Below are positions 16,414-25,700 of a stretch of 36,781 nt of DNA, one piece after another (position 1 is the first letter of the stretch; each line of letters begins with the position of its first letter). Source of the stretch: Candidatus Poribacteria bacterium (GTDB taxonomy: Bacteria > Poribacteria > WGA-4E > WGA-3G); the NCBI GenBank assembly GCA_009845545.1, contig VXZK01000371.1, positions 1 through 36,781 on the forward strand, given 5' to 3'. The notes below the pieces were generated by a model, which was not told the DNA's origin, did no database searches, and worked only from the letters and a program-made list of their open reading frames with translations. A program made the translations under genes and the position numbers.

Positions 16414-17664
16414 TTATGTATGGCGGATAGCATCAATGGGAGTCATCTTGGCGGCTTGGCTGGCGGGGTAATAGCCAAAGAAGATGCCGACGGCAGCACC
16501 CGCACCGACAGAGATTAGCACTGCCTCTGGGGTAATCACTGAGGGCCATGCCAGTTCATCTAAAAACTTGCCGACTACCCAAGCAAAGCCTCTCCCGGCG
16601 ATCGCGCCGAAAGCGATCCCGAGTAGGCTGCCAATCAAACATAAGAGGACAGATTCTGTGAGGAACTGGATTCGGATGTTAAAACCCTTGGCACCGACCG
16701 CTTTTCGTAGTCCAATCTCTGGGATCCGCTCCGTTACGGAGACGAGCATGATATTAAGAATCCCGATACCCGCAACAATCAAAGAGACAGACGCAATCAC
16801 GACTAAGACCGTCTCTATAATAAGGATCATTCTTTTCGCGTTTGCGATGCCCTGTTTAGCGGACCATGTTCGGAAAAAAGTGTCGTCGCCACCATGGTTG
16901 TGCGTAATAACGGTCTTGACCTCTTTGAGAGCCTGATCGACCACAAACGGACTTTTGGCACGCACCATGATATGCCCAACGTGATCGTGTCCCCAAAACC
17001 GTTTTTGTGCGGTCGTGATAGGAATGAAGAGCATATTGTCGTCGCTTTTGCCGCGCTCTAAACCGTCGCCGCGGCTCTCCATAATGCCGATGACCGTAAA
17101 GCGTTTGTTGTTCCCAAAGTTATTAATGATAACTTCTTTGCCGATGGGGTCTTGTCCCTTAAACTGCTCTTTCCAGATCTTTGAGCCGATGACACACACT
17201 TTCGTCCACGCATCCATATCGGTATCAGCGAGGAATCTACCATACTCAGTCCGCCATTCGCGAACGGCTTGGTATTCGTTTGTTGTTGCGCGGAGATAGG
17301 TTTTTTGAAATTTGCCATCAATACCGAGATTGATATAGTAGCTGCCTTCGACAGTCGCAACTTCAACAGAGGGGCATTCTACAAGGACATCGCGGAGATC
17401 GTCCATCTCAAGGTGGTGTGGACTGGTGTTGCGTTGCCAGCGCCCATTTTTGCGGATATGTCCGGGGCGGTAAACGCCGAACATACTGGGGCCCCCGATC
17501 TTCTCAAATTCCGCCATGATAAGTTTTTCAGCACCTGCGCCAAAAGACATCATCGCAATGATCCCCGCAATACCAATGGTAATGCCTAAGAGCGTGAGAA
17601 CGGTACGTAACTTGCTCGCCCGAAGAACGGAAAGTGCTGATATGATATTTTCTAAAAGCCTCAT
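16414..17664 (-). CDS. MacB/FtsX-family ABC transporter permease (copy 1)
   Basis: 416 aa, same architecture as the downstream copy: TM1 near residues 20-42, MacB periplasmic domain, then the FtsX three-helix domain with VTERIPEIGLRKAVGAK and PIDAIRHT. By eye the two copies share roughly three quarters of their residues. This one has a short insertion (NNFGNNKRFTV versus NNRRFTI). Tandem duplicated permeases could form a heterodimer with one shared ATPase, in contrast to canonical MacB, where ATPase and permease are fused. The exported substrate is unknown. The ATG follows CTAAAAGGAATAACT. Confidence 0.92.
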   Translation of the reverse strand: MRLLENIISALSVLRASKLRTVLTLLGITIGIAGIIAMMSFGAGAEKLIMAEFEKIGGPSMFGVYRPGHIRKNGRWQRNTSPHHLEMDDLRDVLVECPSVEVATVEGSYYINLGIDGKFQKTYLRATTNEYQAVREWRTEYGRFLADTDMDAWTKVCVIGSKIWKEQFKGQDPIGKEVIINNFGNNKRFTVIGIMESRGDGLERGKSDDNMLFIPITTAQKRFWGHDHVGHIMVRAKSPFVVDQALKEVKTVITHNHGGDDTFFRTWSAKQGIANAKRMILIIETVLVVIASVSLIVAGIGILNIMLVSVTERIPEIGLRKAVGAKGFNIRIQFLTESVLLCLIGSLLGIAFGAIAGRGFAWVVGKFLDELAWPSVITPEAVLISVGAGAAVGIFFGYYPASQAAKMTPIDAIRHT

Positions 17665-17840
17665 AGTTATTCCTTTTAGCGTAGTTCGGCAGATGTCAAA
17701 GTCTAATGCGAAGCACCCGGATTACAGTTTGTCGGGCGAGTCAGATAGAAAACTTTTGATTGCATGAATTCCGAAGGTGTGCTAAACTTTTAGTATAAAA
17801 ATCGAAAAGTTACGAACCTGTACATATCTTCAGTATTAAA

Positions 17841-17870
17841 AGTATATCACAAAGTATTGAACAGTTGCAA
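17841..17870 (-). promoter_or_regulatory. Possible promoter of the tandem permease genes
   Basis: On the minus strand TTGCAA (17870-17865), 18-nt spacer, TATACT (17846-17841), about 180 bp upstream of the permease ATG. The -35 is imperfect; weak evidence. Confidence 0.3.
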
Positions 17871-17877
17871 ATTTTTT

Positions 17878-17887
17878 GGATAGGAGC
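17878..17887 (+). repeat. Target-site duplication, left copy (GGATAGGAGC)
   Basis: An exact 10-bp direct repeat of 18018-18027, immediately outside the left terminal inverted repeat of the MITE-like element. Confidence 0.75.
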
Positions 17888-18017
17888 CAGAGCCATTCAA
17901 TTTTAAGAAATTATTGTATTTTACGTCTTTTTTACCGGTGCCGGTGCGGTTCCAAACCGCACCTACCGGGCCTGGTGGTAAAGATTCGATCGGAAAATGG
18001 AGAATTGAATGGCTCTG
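17888..18017. mobile_element. 130-bp MITE-like element with 15-bp perfect TIRs
   Basis: The ends CAGAGCCATTCAATT (17888-17902) and AATTGAATGGCTCTG (18003-18017) are perfect inverted repeats. They are flanked by an exact 10-bp direct repeat. The interior has no ORF. It contains a 9-bp palindromic hairpin (17943-17963) and an A/T-rich left arm shared with the older relative at 3950. This is the classic structure of a non-autonomous transposon mobilised by a transposase in trans; no transposase is in the window. The 371-bp gene-free stretch 17665-18035 is otherwise accounted for only by the possible permease promoter. Confidence 0.78.
17943..17963. repeat. Palindrome GGTGCGGTT-CCA-AACCGCACC inside the MITE
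   Basis: A 9-bp perfect stem with a 3-nt loop. The GCGGTT...AACCGC core recurs at 22729-22749 and 34742-34766, pointing to a dispersed hairpin family that this element carries or was targeted by. Confidence 0.6.
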
Positions 18018-18027
18018 GGATAGGAGC
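18018..18027 (+). repeat. Target-site duplication, right copy; supplies the SD of the next gene
   Basis: GGATAGGAGC, identical to 17878-17887. Its AGGAG lies 9 nt before the GTG start at 18036 and is the only good ribosome binding site there. Confidence 0.7.
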
Positions 18028-18035
18028 TGGTAGTT

Positions 18036-19850
18036 GTGCAGACGGATGCTTTTAGCGCGGGAAGTGTACTATCGTGGCAAAGGACACGAGATGCAGCAGC
18101 ACATCAGGCGGAATTACGACGGAGCAAACACACATGGATTGCGTTGCCGTCCGCCTTATTGCAAACACGCTATCAGTTGAACGCCACAGATTTATCCTTC
18201 GGTAATGCGGAAACAGCGACAACGATCCAATCCTTATTTCGGGACTCCCAATTATCAGGCGGGATAGAATTTAATCAATACTATTTAATAGCGGAACCGC
18301 ACGCGGCTGAGCCGTGTTACAACATCAGCGATTACGTTCAACGCTGTGTGGCAGGTGACCTCACAATTGCAGAACGGCTTCGTGGACGGACAGTGATTAA
18401 CCTCTATCAGACAGAAGGAACAGCAGACGACCTGCTAAGTGACCAAGGGGTATCTCAGTTTATAGAGCGACTGTTGAGAGGCTACTTAAAAACTCACGGC
18501 AAGCAACACCTCATCGGTTTTACCTGTGAACCACCGAAGTTTTTGTCTTTAACGAGCGTCTTAGGAGCTGGGACATCATCAGTGCCGTGGAGTCCTGTCC
18601 TACTGGAGGCAGCGGAAGTGACACTCGCAGCGTACCTGCCGTTGGTGTTCTACGAAACTTACAACTCAGGGGCTGTCAGAAACACTTTTTGGCAAGCATT
18701 GACGACGCGATTCGCGACCTGCTTCCTTCAAGGCTTGCGCGACTTTTGCCATCAAGAAGGACTGCGGTTCGCTTTAAACCTCTCGGCGAGTGCTAAGACA
18801 TTGGAGTTTGAGTTAGGATCCATGCTCGCAGAAGTAGATTTTCCTATTCTGAACACCACCGAAATAGATACACCGAAGCGATTCGTCGTTGCTAAATGGG
18901 CATGCAGCAACACGCAACACGCCGGTATTGCCCGAAAAAAAAGCAACAAAACGGATGCGCGTACACCAACATCGCGACTCCTTGAAGATGCAAGTCTCGG
19001 TTTCAATCTATGGATGAACAGGAACAGTGCCGCTGATAGTGTCCCACAAGGGTTAGCAATCGGCTATCCGAAGCGACCAATCCTGATGATAGCACCGACG
19101 CAGAGCCTCTGGACAAAACCCGATGAGAAATCGTGGAGCGGCATCACAAAAGCGTGGGGGTGGTTGTGCCAAAGTGTATGGGAACTGGGTTACGACTTCA
19201 GAATTGTCTCGGAGCAGGAACTCGGTGCCGCAGAGATTATAGATGCTGCCGTCGCGAGAAAACGGGGTTGTAAAAGGGGGGGACTCTGCTTCCCTAACAA
19301 CGGAACGGACACCAGAGAGATTTATAACGTTGTGTTGCTACCGAGTTGCATATCGCTTCAAGAAGAAACCGTCAAACGCCTAAAGGCATTCACGAAAGCA
19401 AAAGGTAGATTGATCGTAGATGAACCTACGCCGTATCTACTGAACGGTCAGATCGGACTTGAACCGTATCCACTTGAACAACTTATCTTTGGACGACGCA
19501 CAACGATCTTGCGAGGTCCGCCGGACGAGAAAGCAGTGAAACTTGAAAAACGTCTCGGAAAATGGGTGCCTCGTATCGTCTCAGTGTATGTAAAACCGGA
19601 GAACGATCCGACGGATAGCGTCCTCGTACTCCATAGAGAAGCAGAAGCCTCCGAAATTTTCTATCTGTTCAACACCAGCAGTGAACCGATGGAGACCTTG
19701 ATTGAGATACAACGGAAGGCGGCGCGTGTTTCGGAGTTTGATCTGTTTCAATCAAAAAAAGAAAGCATTGCGTTTTGGCACGCTGATGAGAAGACATATC
19801 TAAATAGTGTATTCACACCTAAACAGGGACGACTCTTCGTGGTATCATAG
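18036..19850 (+). CDS. Large glycoside-hydrolase-like protein with GATase-like domain
   Basis: 604 aa, starting with GTG behind AGGAGCTGG. The first half looks like a TIM-barrel glycosidase of the GH106 or GH42-like type: LIGFTCEPPKFLSL (where relatives have a TDEP-like motif), SSVPWSPVLLEA, LPLVFYET, VRNTFWQALTTRFATCFLQGLRDFCHQEGLRF. Residues about 350-480 form a glutamine-amidotransferase-like domain: RPILMIAPTQSLWT, then VVLLPSCISLQEETVKRLKAFTKAKGRLIVDEPTPYL, as found after the barrel in such enzymes. No signal peptide is evident. The cysteine in CEPP and the missing Asp raise the possibility that it is not an active hydrolase. Family assignment is from pattern memory only. Confidence 0.55.
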   Translation: MQTDAFSAGSVLSWQRTRDAAAHQAELRRSKHTWIALPSALLQTRYQLNATDLSFGNAETATTIQSLFRDSQLSGGIEFNQYYLIAEPHAAEPCYNISDYVQRCVAGDLTIAERLRGRTVINLYQTEGTADDLLSDQGVSQFIERLLRGYLKTHGKQHLIGFTCEPPKFLSLTSVLGAGTSSVPWSPVLLEAAEVTLAAYLPLVFYETYNSGAVRNTFWQALTTRFATCFLQGLRDFCHQEGLRFALNLSASAKTLEFELGSMLAEVDFPILNTTEIDTPKRFVVAKWACSNTQHAGIARKKSNKTDARTPTSRLLEDASLGFNLWMNRNSAADSVPQGLAIGYPKRPILMIAPTQSLWTKPDEKSWSGITKAWGWLCQSVWELGYDFRIVSEQELGAAEIIDAAVARKRGCKRGGLCFPNNGTDTREIYNVVLLPSCISLQEETVKRLKAFTKAKGRLIVDEPTPYLLNGQIGLEPYPLEQLIFGRRTTILRGPPDEKAVKLEKRLGKWVPRIVSVYVKPENDPTDSVLVLHREAEASEIFYLFNTSSEPMETLIEIQRKAARVSEFDLFQSKKESIAFWHADEKTYLNSVFTPKQGRLFVVS

Positions 19851-19909
19851 AATAGTGGAATTGCGACTAAGACAGTTTCTATCATTTTAAGAATACGAAA
19901 GGAGCAATT

Positions 19910-21469
19910 ATGACAGGTGGCGATATTTTTGTCGAATGTTTGAAAGCACAAGGTGTTAAAGATATTTTTGGCTTACCGGGAAATCATTTAGATACCGTTT
20001 ACGAAGCATTATACAACAACCAAGCCAATATCCAGCACTATGTTACACGACATGAAGGCGGTACGGCGTTTATGGCGGATGGTTATGCGCGTGCTACTGG
20101 CGATGTCGGTGTTTGTATGACTGTGCCGGGTCCTGGATCAAATAATGCCTCTGTCGGTATTGGTGAAGCGAATACTGCTTCGTCACCGGTGCTTTGGATT
20201 ACCGGACAGAACCCATCCTACTTGGCGCAACGGGATCCGAAGAAAAGTTTTCACGGTTTGGATCAGAGAGCCGCTTTCACGCCGATGACGAAACATCTGG
20301 AGATTGTGCATCGCGTCGATCAGATTCCGGGTGCGGTCAATAGAAGTTTTAGTGCGTTACGCTCCGGGAGGCCTGGACCTGTCCTGATTGAACTCGCAAA
20401 AGATGCGTTGGATGCAGAAGCTGATCTCCCGATTCCGCCCTGGAACAACGGCATTCAGACGACAGCAGCTCCCCAAGATATTGATGCTGCCATAGCACTC
20501 CTCAGTAAAGCAGAGCACCCACTGATTATTGCAGGCGGCGGTATCAATCATACGCGCGCGACTGCAGAAATACTTGCGTTCGCGGAGCTGCTGGACGCGC
20601 CCATCGTGATGACGGGTTTTGGAAAAGGTTCAGTGCCGGAAGACTCGCCGCATTCCATCGGTATCTTCCGAGACGGCGTTGCGCAAGCAGCGATGAACGC
20701 CTCCGACCTCATCGTCGCTGTTGGCACCCGATTTAACTACCGCGATACCGGTAACTGGAGCCTCAAGATTCCACAACCGCTGTTGCATATTGAAGCCGAC
20801 CCCGACGAGATTCACAAGGAATATCCCGCGACTGTCGGCATCGGTGCGAATCCGAAACTGGTTTTACGTCAGTTGAACGCCGCACTCAACGATGAGAAAC
20901 GGACAGGCGGTTGGGGTGAAGGTTTACGCGAATTACGCCGCCAATTCACGGCGATTGAACGTCCTCAAATTCTTCAAGAGATGCGCGAGGTGATGCCCCG
21001 TGATGCGATCTTATCAGTTGACGTTAACATCACCGGTTATGGTGCGCTGGCACATTTCCCATGTTATCACCCGGGGAGTTACATCTTCTCCGGTGTCTCT
21101 GTGGCAATGGGCATCGGATTGACGGGTGCTATTGGCGCGCAGGTTGCTTATCCAGAGCGGAAAGTCGTCGCGCTGAGCGGTGATGGTGGGTTCTTAATGA
21201 CGTGTCCGGATCTTGCAACCGCGGTGATGTATAACCTTCCCGTTGTGACACTTGTGATGAACGACAACCAATATACCTCAATTGAGCGCGGACAACTGCG
21301 GCGGTTCGGTAAACGCATCGGTGTTGAATTGGTAAATCCGGATTTTGTGCAATTTGCTGAATCCTTCGGTGCAGTCGGGTTACGCGTTGAAGATCCAAAC
21401 GATTTTAAACCGATGTTTGAAAAGGCACTCGCCTTGGATAAGCCGGTTCTACTTGAAGTTGTTAAGTAG
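19910..21469 (+). CDS. Thiamine pyrophosphate enzyme, acetolactate-synthase-like
   Basis: ThDP-dependent enzyme of the acetolactate synthase / benzoylformate decarboxylase superfamily, 519 aa, slightly shorter than IlvB. The catalytic Glu that activates ThDP is E49 in RHEGGTAFMADGYAR. The PGPGSNNA segment follows. The C-terminal ThDP motif runs from SGDGGFLM to MNDNQYTS, about residues 424-456. No small regulatory subunit gene is adjacent, so a catabolic or specialised ThDP enzyme is more likely than biosynthetic AHAS. AAAGGAGCAATT precedes the ATG. It lies 30 bp from the phosphofructokinase gene. Confidence 0.9.
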   Translation: MTGGDIFVECLKAQGVKDIFGLPGNHLDTVYEALYNNQANIQHYVTRHEGGTAFMADGYARATGDVGVCMTVPGPGSNNASVGIGEANTASSPVLWITGQNPSYLAQRDPKKSFHGLDQRAAFTPMTKHLEIVHRVDQIPGAVNRSFSALRSGRPGPVLIELAKDALDAEADLPIPPWNNGIQTTAAPQDIDAAIALLSKAEHPLIIAGGGINHTRATAEILAFAELLDAPIVMTGFGKGSVPEDSPHSIGIFRDGVAQAAMNASDLIVAVGTRFNYRDTGNWSLKIPQPLLHIEADPDEIHKEYPATVGIGANPKLVLRQLNAALNDEKRTGGWGEGLRELRRQFTAIERPQILQEMREVMPRDAILSVDVNITGYGALAHFPCYHPGSYIFSGVSVAMGIGLTGAIGAQVAYPERKVVALSGDGGFLMTCPDLATAVMYNLPVVTLVMNDNQYTSIERGQLRRFGKRIGVELVNPDFVQFAESFGAVGLRVEDPNDFKPMFEKALALDKPVLLEVVK

Positions 21470-21499
21470 TTATTATCTTCTATCATAAAGGAGTTTTAC

Positions 21500-22702
21500 A
21501 TGAAAAAAAAGATTGGTGTTTTAACAGGGGGTGGCGATACGAGTGCGCTCAACGCTACCCTTAAAGGCATCGCACTGAAAGCCGAGGAACTCGGTTTTGA
21601 ACTCATCGGATTCATGGAGGGCTGGCGTGGGGTTTTGAAAGGAGGCCGTTACTTTACGCTGACCCCCGATCTGATTGACGAAAATAGAGGCGGCACGCTT
21701 CTAAAGAGTTCACGCACGAACCTGATTAAAGATAATAAGTTAGATGAGGCAGTAGAGAATCTTAAAAAACTCGACATTAGCGGACTCATTCCAATCGGTG
21801 GAGATGATACCTTAACGGTTGGCACAGCACTGTCTGATCAATTTACAACCACATTCGTGACAAAAACCATTGATAACGATGTCGGTGTTAATCCACCAGA
21901 GGGGGACGCTGTTGACTACTCTAAGATGGTGAACTATTTCTGTCCCGGCTTCCCTTCATCCGCAAATAGCGTTATCAATTACGTCCGAGACTTACGGACA
22001 ACGACCTATTCCCATGACCGTGTGATTGTCGTTGAAGCGATGGGTAGAGATGCGGGTTGGCTAACGTTATCTGCTGCTTACGGGCAAGCTGACCTGATCG
22101 TTGTCCCAGAAATACCGTATCAACCGGATAAACTGGCAGAAGCGATCCGTGAAAAACACACCGAACAAGGCAATGTTATTGTCGTTGTCTCGGAGGGTAT
22201 TCGGAATGATGATGGCGAACTGATGATTACATCGGAAGCCGAGCTAGACGCTTTCGGACATACGAAACCGGGCGGATGCTCAGAGATTATCGTTGAAGCG
22301 ATGAAGAAACGGCTCCCGGATATTTCGGAGTCGGCGTTCCGAGCCTTGATCCTTGGGTACCTCCAGAGGTGCGGTAGCCCGATACCCTTGGATAGAGACA
22401 TCGCTATGAAGGCTGGTGCTATGGCGGTGCAAGCACTCTCAGACGGGATGTTCAACGGTGTCGCAACGATTACGCGGACGGAGGTGGGTATTGAACCTAC
22501 GCTCATGCCATTGGAGCAAGTCTTAAAGCGGGATGCGTCTGGTCACGTTATTCGGAGAAGTCTGGACCTGCGGTTCTACGATGCCGAACGGTATCAGATG
22601 TCGCCAGCAGGTGCAGGATATTTCCGTCCATTGTTCGGGGACTTACCCGGCCCAGAACGGTCCCTGGACGATCGCTTAATTGAGATCGGTGAGATTGAAT
22701 AG
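21500..22702 (+). CDS. Phosphofructokinase, probably PPi-dependent
   Basis: PfkA-family 6-phosphofructokinase, 400 aa. The N-terminus MKKKIGVLTGGGDTSALNA is the nucleotide/phosphate loop. Two positions that separate donor specificity are visible: IGGDDT (G-G-D102-D103), where ATP enzymes have GGDG, and KTIDNDV (K122), where ATP enzymes have GTIDND. Both changes are the known PPi-type signature. EAMGRDAGWL binds the fructose phosphate. It follows the TPP enzyme by 30 bp with SD AAAGGAG, and converges on hsdR. Experimental donor choice remains to be shown. Confidence 0.88.
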   Translation: MKKKIGVLTGGGDTSALNATLKGIALKAEELGFELIGFMEGWRGVLKGGRYFTLTPDLIDENRGGTLLKSSRTNLIKDNKLDEAVENLKKLDISGLIPIGGDDTLTVGTALSDQFTTTFVTKTIDNDVGVNPPEGDAVDYSKMVNYFCPGFPSSANSVINYVRDLRTTTYSHDRVIVVEAMGRDAGWLTLSAAYGQADLIVVPEIPYQPDKLAEAIREKHTEQGNVIVVVSEGIRNDDGELMITSEAELDAFGHTKPGGCSEIIVEAMKKRLPDISESAFRALILGYLQRCGSPIPLDRDIAMKAGAMAVQALSDGMFNGVATITRTEVGIEPTLMPLEQVLKRDASGHVIRRSLDLRFYDAERYQMSPAGAGYFRPLFGDLPGPERSLDDRLIEIGEIE

Positions 22703-22728
22703 TCGTTAGGGCACTGGAATAGATCAAG

Positions 22729-22749
22729 GGCGCGGTTTGAAACCGCGCC
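22729..22749. repeat. Hairpin GGCGCGGTT-TGA-AACCGCGCC between convergent genes
   Basis: A 9-bp perfect G/C-rich stem in the 48-bp gap between the phosphofructokinase stop and the hsdR stop. It shares the GCGGTT...AACCGC core with 17943 and 34742. Its position suits a bidirectional terminator or transcript-end protector, although no T-tract is seen. Confidence 0.6.
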
Positions 22750-22750
22750 T

Positions 22751-25700
22751 CTAATTTCGGGTATAAATGCTTTTCCCCTCACCGTAGTAAGAGTCGTAGA
22801 TGTGCTGATAAACCGCCTCGGATTTCTGATTAAACAGTTCTGGTGTGTAAGGTTGAGGCAGCCCTTTATCCAGTATATTTCCAACAGCAAGTCTGACTTG
22901 TGCACGCGCTTGTGCATGTTTCCGCCAATCCAAGCCTAAATTTTCTCGTTTGAGTGTCTCAAGCATCTCCTTCACAGTATCTTTCACTTCATTCCGCTCT
23001 GGCACCGTTAAATGAGGTTCGCGTTGTGTTAGAAGATCAAACACTGCCAATTCTTCTTCGGAGAGGTCTTCAGTACTGGCGCGTTGGTCTTCTTCGTTGA
23101 GGTCATTAACGAAATCAAAAAGCTTCTCAAAATAATCCGCAACCCCGATAGTACCCGCGTTGTATTCTGCGATCATTTGCTCAAATTTCTCCTGATAATT
23201 CATACGGTTTCTGTTGAGACGGATCATTGCGCTGAGTTTGCTGTTGATTGCTCCTCTAAGTCTCTCTGCTTCAACGCGTTTGTGCTGTGTATTGAATCGT
23301 TCGCTTAACTGTTCAAAATCAATCTGACTTAGATCTATCGGCTCCGTATCGTATCCCTCAGCCGGTATCTGAATGCGATAGCCTTCAGGTGCAATGGACA
23401 GATCCAACACCTCTTCAACTTCTGTCATGACCTCGGAGATGTCAGCGGGTGGTGTCAAATTTCTGATTTTCTGCGCGATGATATGGATAAGTTGACAGGT
23501 TCTGGTAAATTCATGGGCATCTGGATCAGGTAGAATCGCTTTGTATAGTTTGGTGGCGTTTGTTGCGAGTTGTAGATAGCGTTTTTTGGTTTCATCGTTA
23601 ATCAGGATACGTTCCATTGCGTCATTGATTTGGGCGATGTTTTGAAATGCGTCGTCCGTTTGGGCTTCATCTAAGTCAACACCAATGCCTCGGCAGAATT
23701 CGGTGATTTCGGCGATCACCTCTCGGAGTTTTTCAATCAGTGCTGACTTATCAGCAATCGGTTTCTGGTTTCCTTCCAGATCCGCACCCATAGCATAAAT
23801 CGCCAACGCTTTTTCAAGATCACGGAAAACACCAATGTAGTCAACAATTAAGCCGTTATTTTTATCACCGTAGATACGGTTGGCTCTGGCAATGGTTTGC
23901 ATCAAAGTGTGGTTTCGCTGCGGTTTGTCGAGGTAGATCGTGGAACAGGAAGGGACATCGAAACCGGTTATCCACATCGCACAGACGAAGACAATTCGGA
24001 AGGGGTCCTCGGGGTCTTTGAATTTGGTATCTAAATCCTCTGCGTTCATACGAGTACGGTGCGGTGTGATGTCTACACCTTTTTGCTTGAGTTCGTCAAT
24101 TTCGTTTTGTCCCGGAGAGACCACAACAGCCATGTCGGTTTCTTCCATGTAGCGGATTCTGTCTTGCAAGTGGACCTTTTCACTACCGCGTCGTGTGGCT
24201 GCTTCGGATCTCAGTTGCTTAATAAAACGCTTCCAATATTTCTGCACTTTGTCAAACATTTTGACAGCAGTCGCTTTGTCGATTGAGATAACCATGGCTT
24301 TCCCTTGATAACCTCTACCCATAAAGTGTTTAACGATATCTTTAGCGATGGTTTCCAATCGCTCATCCCGTGTGATAAGATGATACTCTCTGGCGAATTC
24401 GTGTTCAAGCTTTGCCTCTTGTGCTTCGTCGAGTTCGGCATCCTCAAGGACCTGTTCGATGTCTTCGTTGAAGTCCTCATTTATCAATTGTAGCGAAGGC
24501 ACACGGTTTTCATAGTAGAGCGGCACAGTCGCGCGATCCACAATAGATTGGTTGAAATCGTAGACACTCACGTAATCGCCGAATACCGATTTTGTTTTTT
24601 CTTCGCCAACCATGAGCGGTGTACCCGTAAATGCGATGAATGCGGCGTTGGGGAGGGCGGTACGCATGTTCAAGGCGAGTGTATCGTACTGACTCCGATG
24701 TGCTTCATCTGTGATGACGACGATGTCTGACCGCTCAGAGAGCATAGGATGCCTCTCGCCACGTTGTGTCTGGAACTTATGGATAAGCGTGAAGATATAG
24801 CGATGGTCTTCACTAAGGAGTTGGCGGAGATGTTTTATATCTTCTGCATGCACCTCTTGCTGTGTCAGAACACCACTCGTACTGGCGAAGGTCTTGTAGG
24901 TTTGGTTATCCAATTCCTTGCGATCGGTTACGACAACAAAGGTCCATTTTCCCTGCATTTTTCTAAGCACTTTCTGTGCAAAAAGGAGCATTGAGATGCT
25001 TTTCCCGCTACCCTGTGTATGCCAAAAGACCCCGAGTTTGCCGTGGTTATTTTCAATTTGTTTCAGAGATTCAATCGTGTTATTGACACCGAGGTATTGA
25101 TGGTTCTTGGCGAGGATTTTGATCAATCCGCCTTGTACTTCCATGAACAAGATAAAGTTCTCGACAACATCGAGCAATCGTTGCGGTGTGCAAAGGGCGT
25201 GCAGTATCGTCTCTAAAGAAACCTCTGGTGTTTCGTCTTCACTGTGAATGCGTTTCCATTCGGCGAAGTGTTCCCAATCGGCAGTAAGGCTCCCGACTTT
25301 ACTCTCTGTGCCGTTAGAGAGTAGAATAAAGGCGTTATACCAAAATAGGTGTGGGATGGTGTCTTTGTAATCTCGGAGGTTATCGTCATAGGCGGCTTTG
25401 AGATGGACATCAATCCGTTTGAACTCCATCAAGACTAACGGAATTCCGTTGACGAAACAGACTATATCTGGACGTTTTGTGTACATCTCGCCGGTGATCC
25501 AGAATTGGGATGCAGCAAAGAAGTCGTTATTCTCTGGGGTGTCCCAGTCGATGGTCTGCAGCACTTCGACGGTTTCGCTTTCACCGTTTGGATCGCTAAG
25601 GGTAACTTTCACGCCGTCTTTCAGGAGGGTATAGATTTCACGGTTGGCTTCGACAGGACTCATGACTGCGCGGGATTGGGTGAGTTCTTCGACTGCTTTG

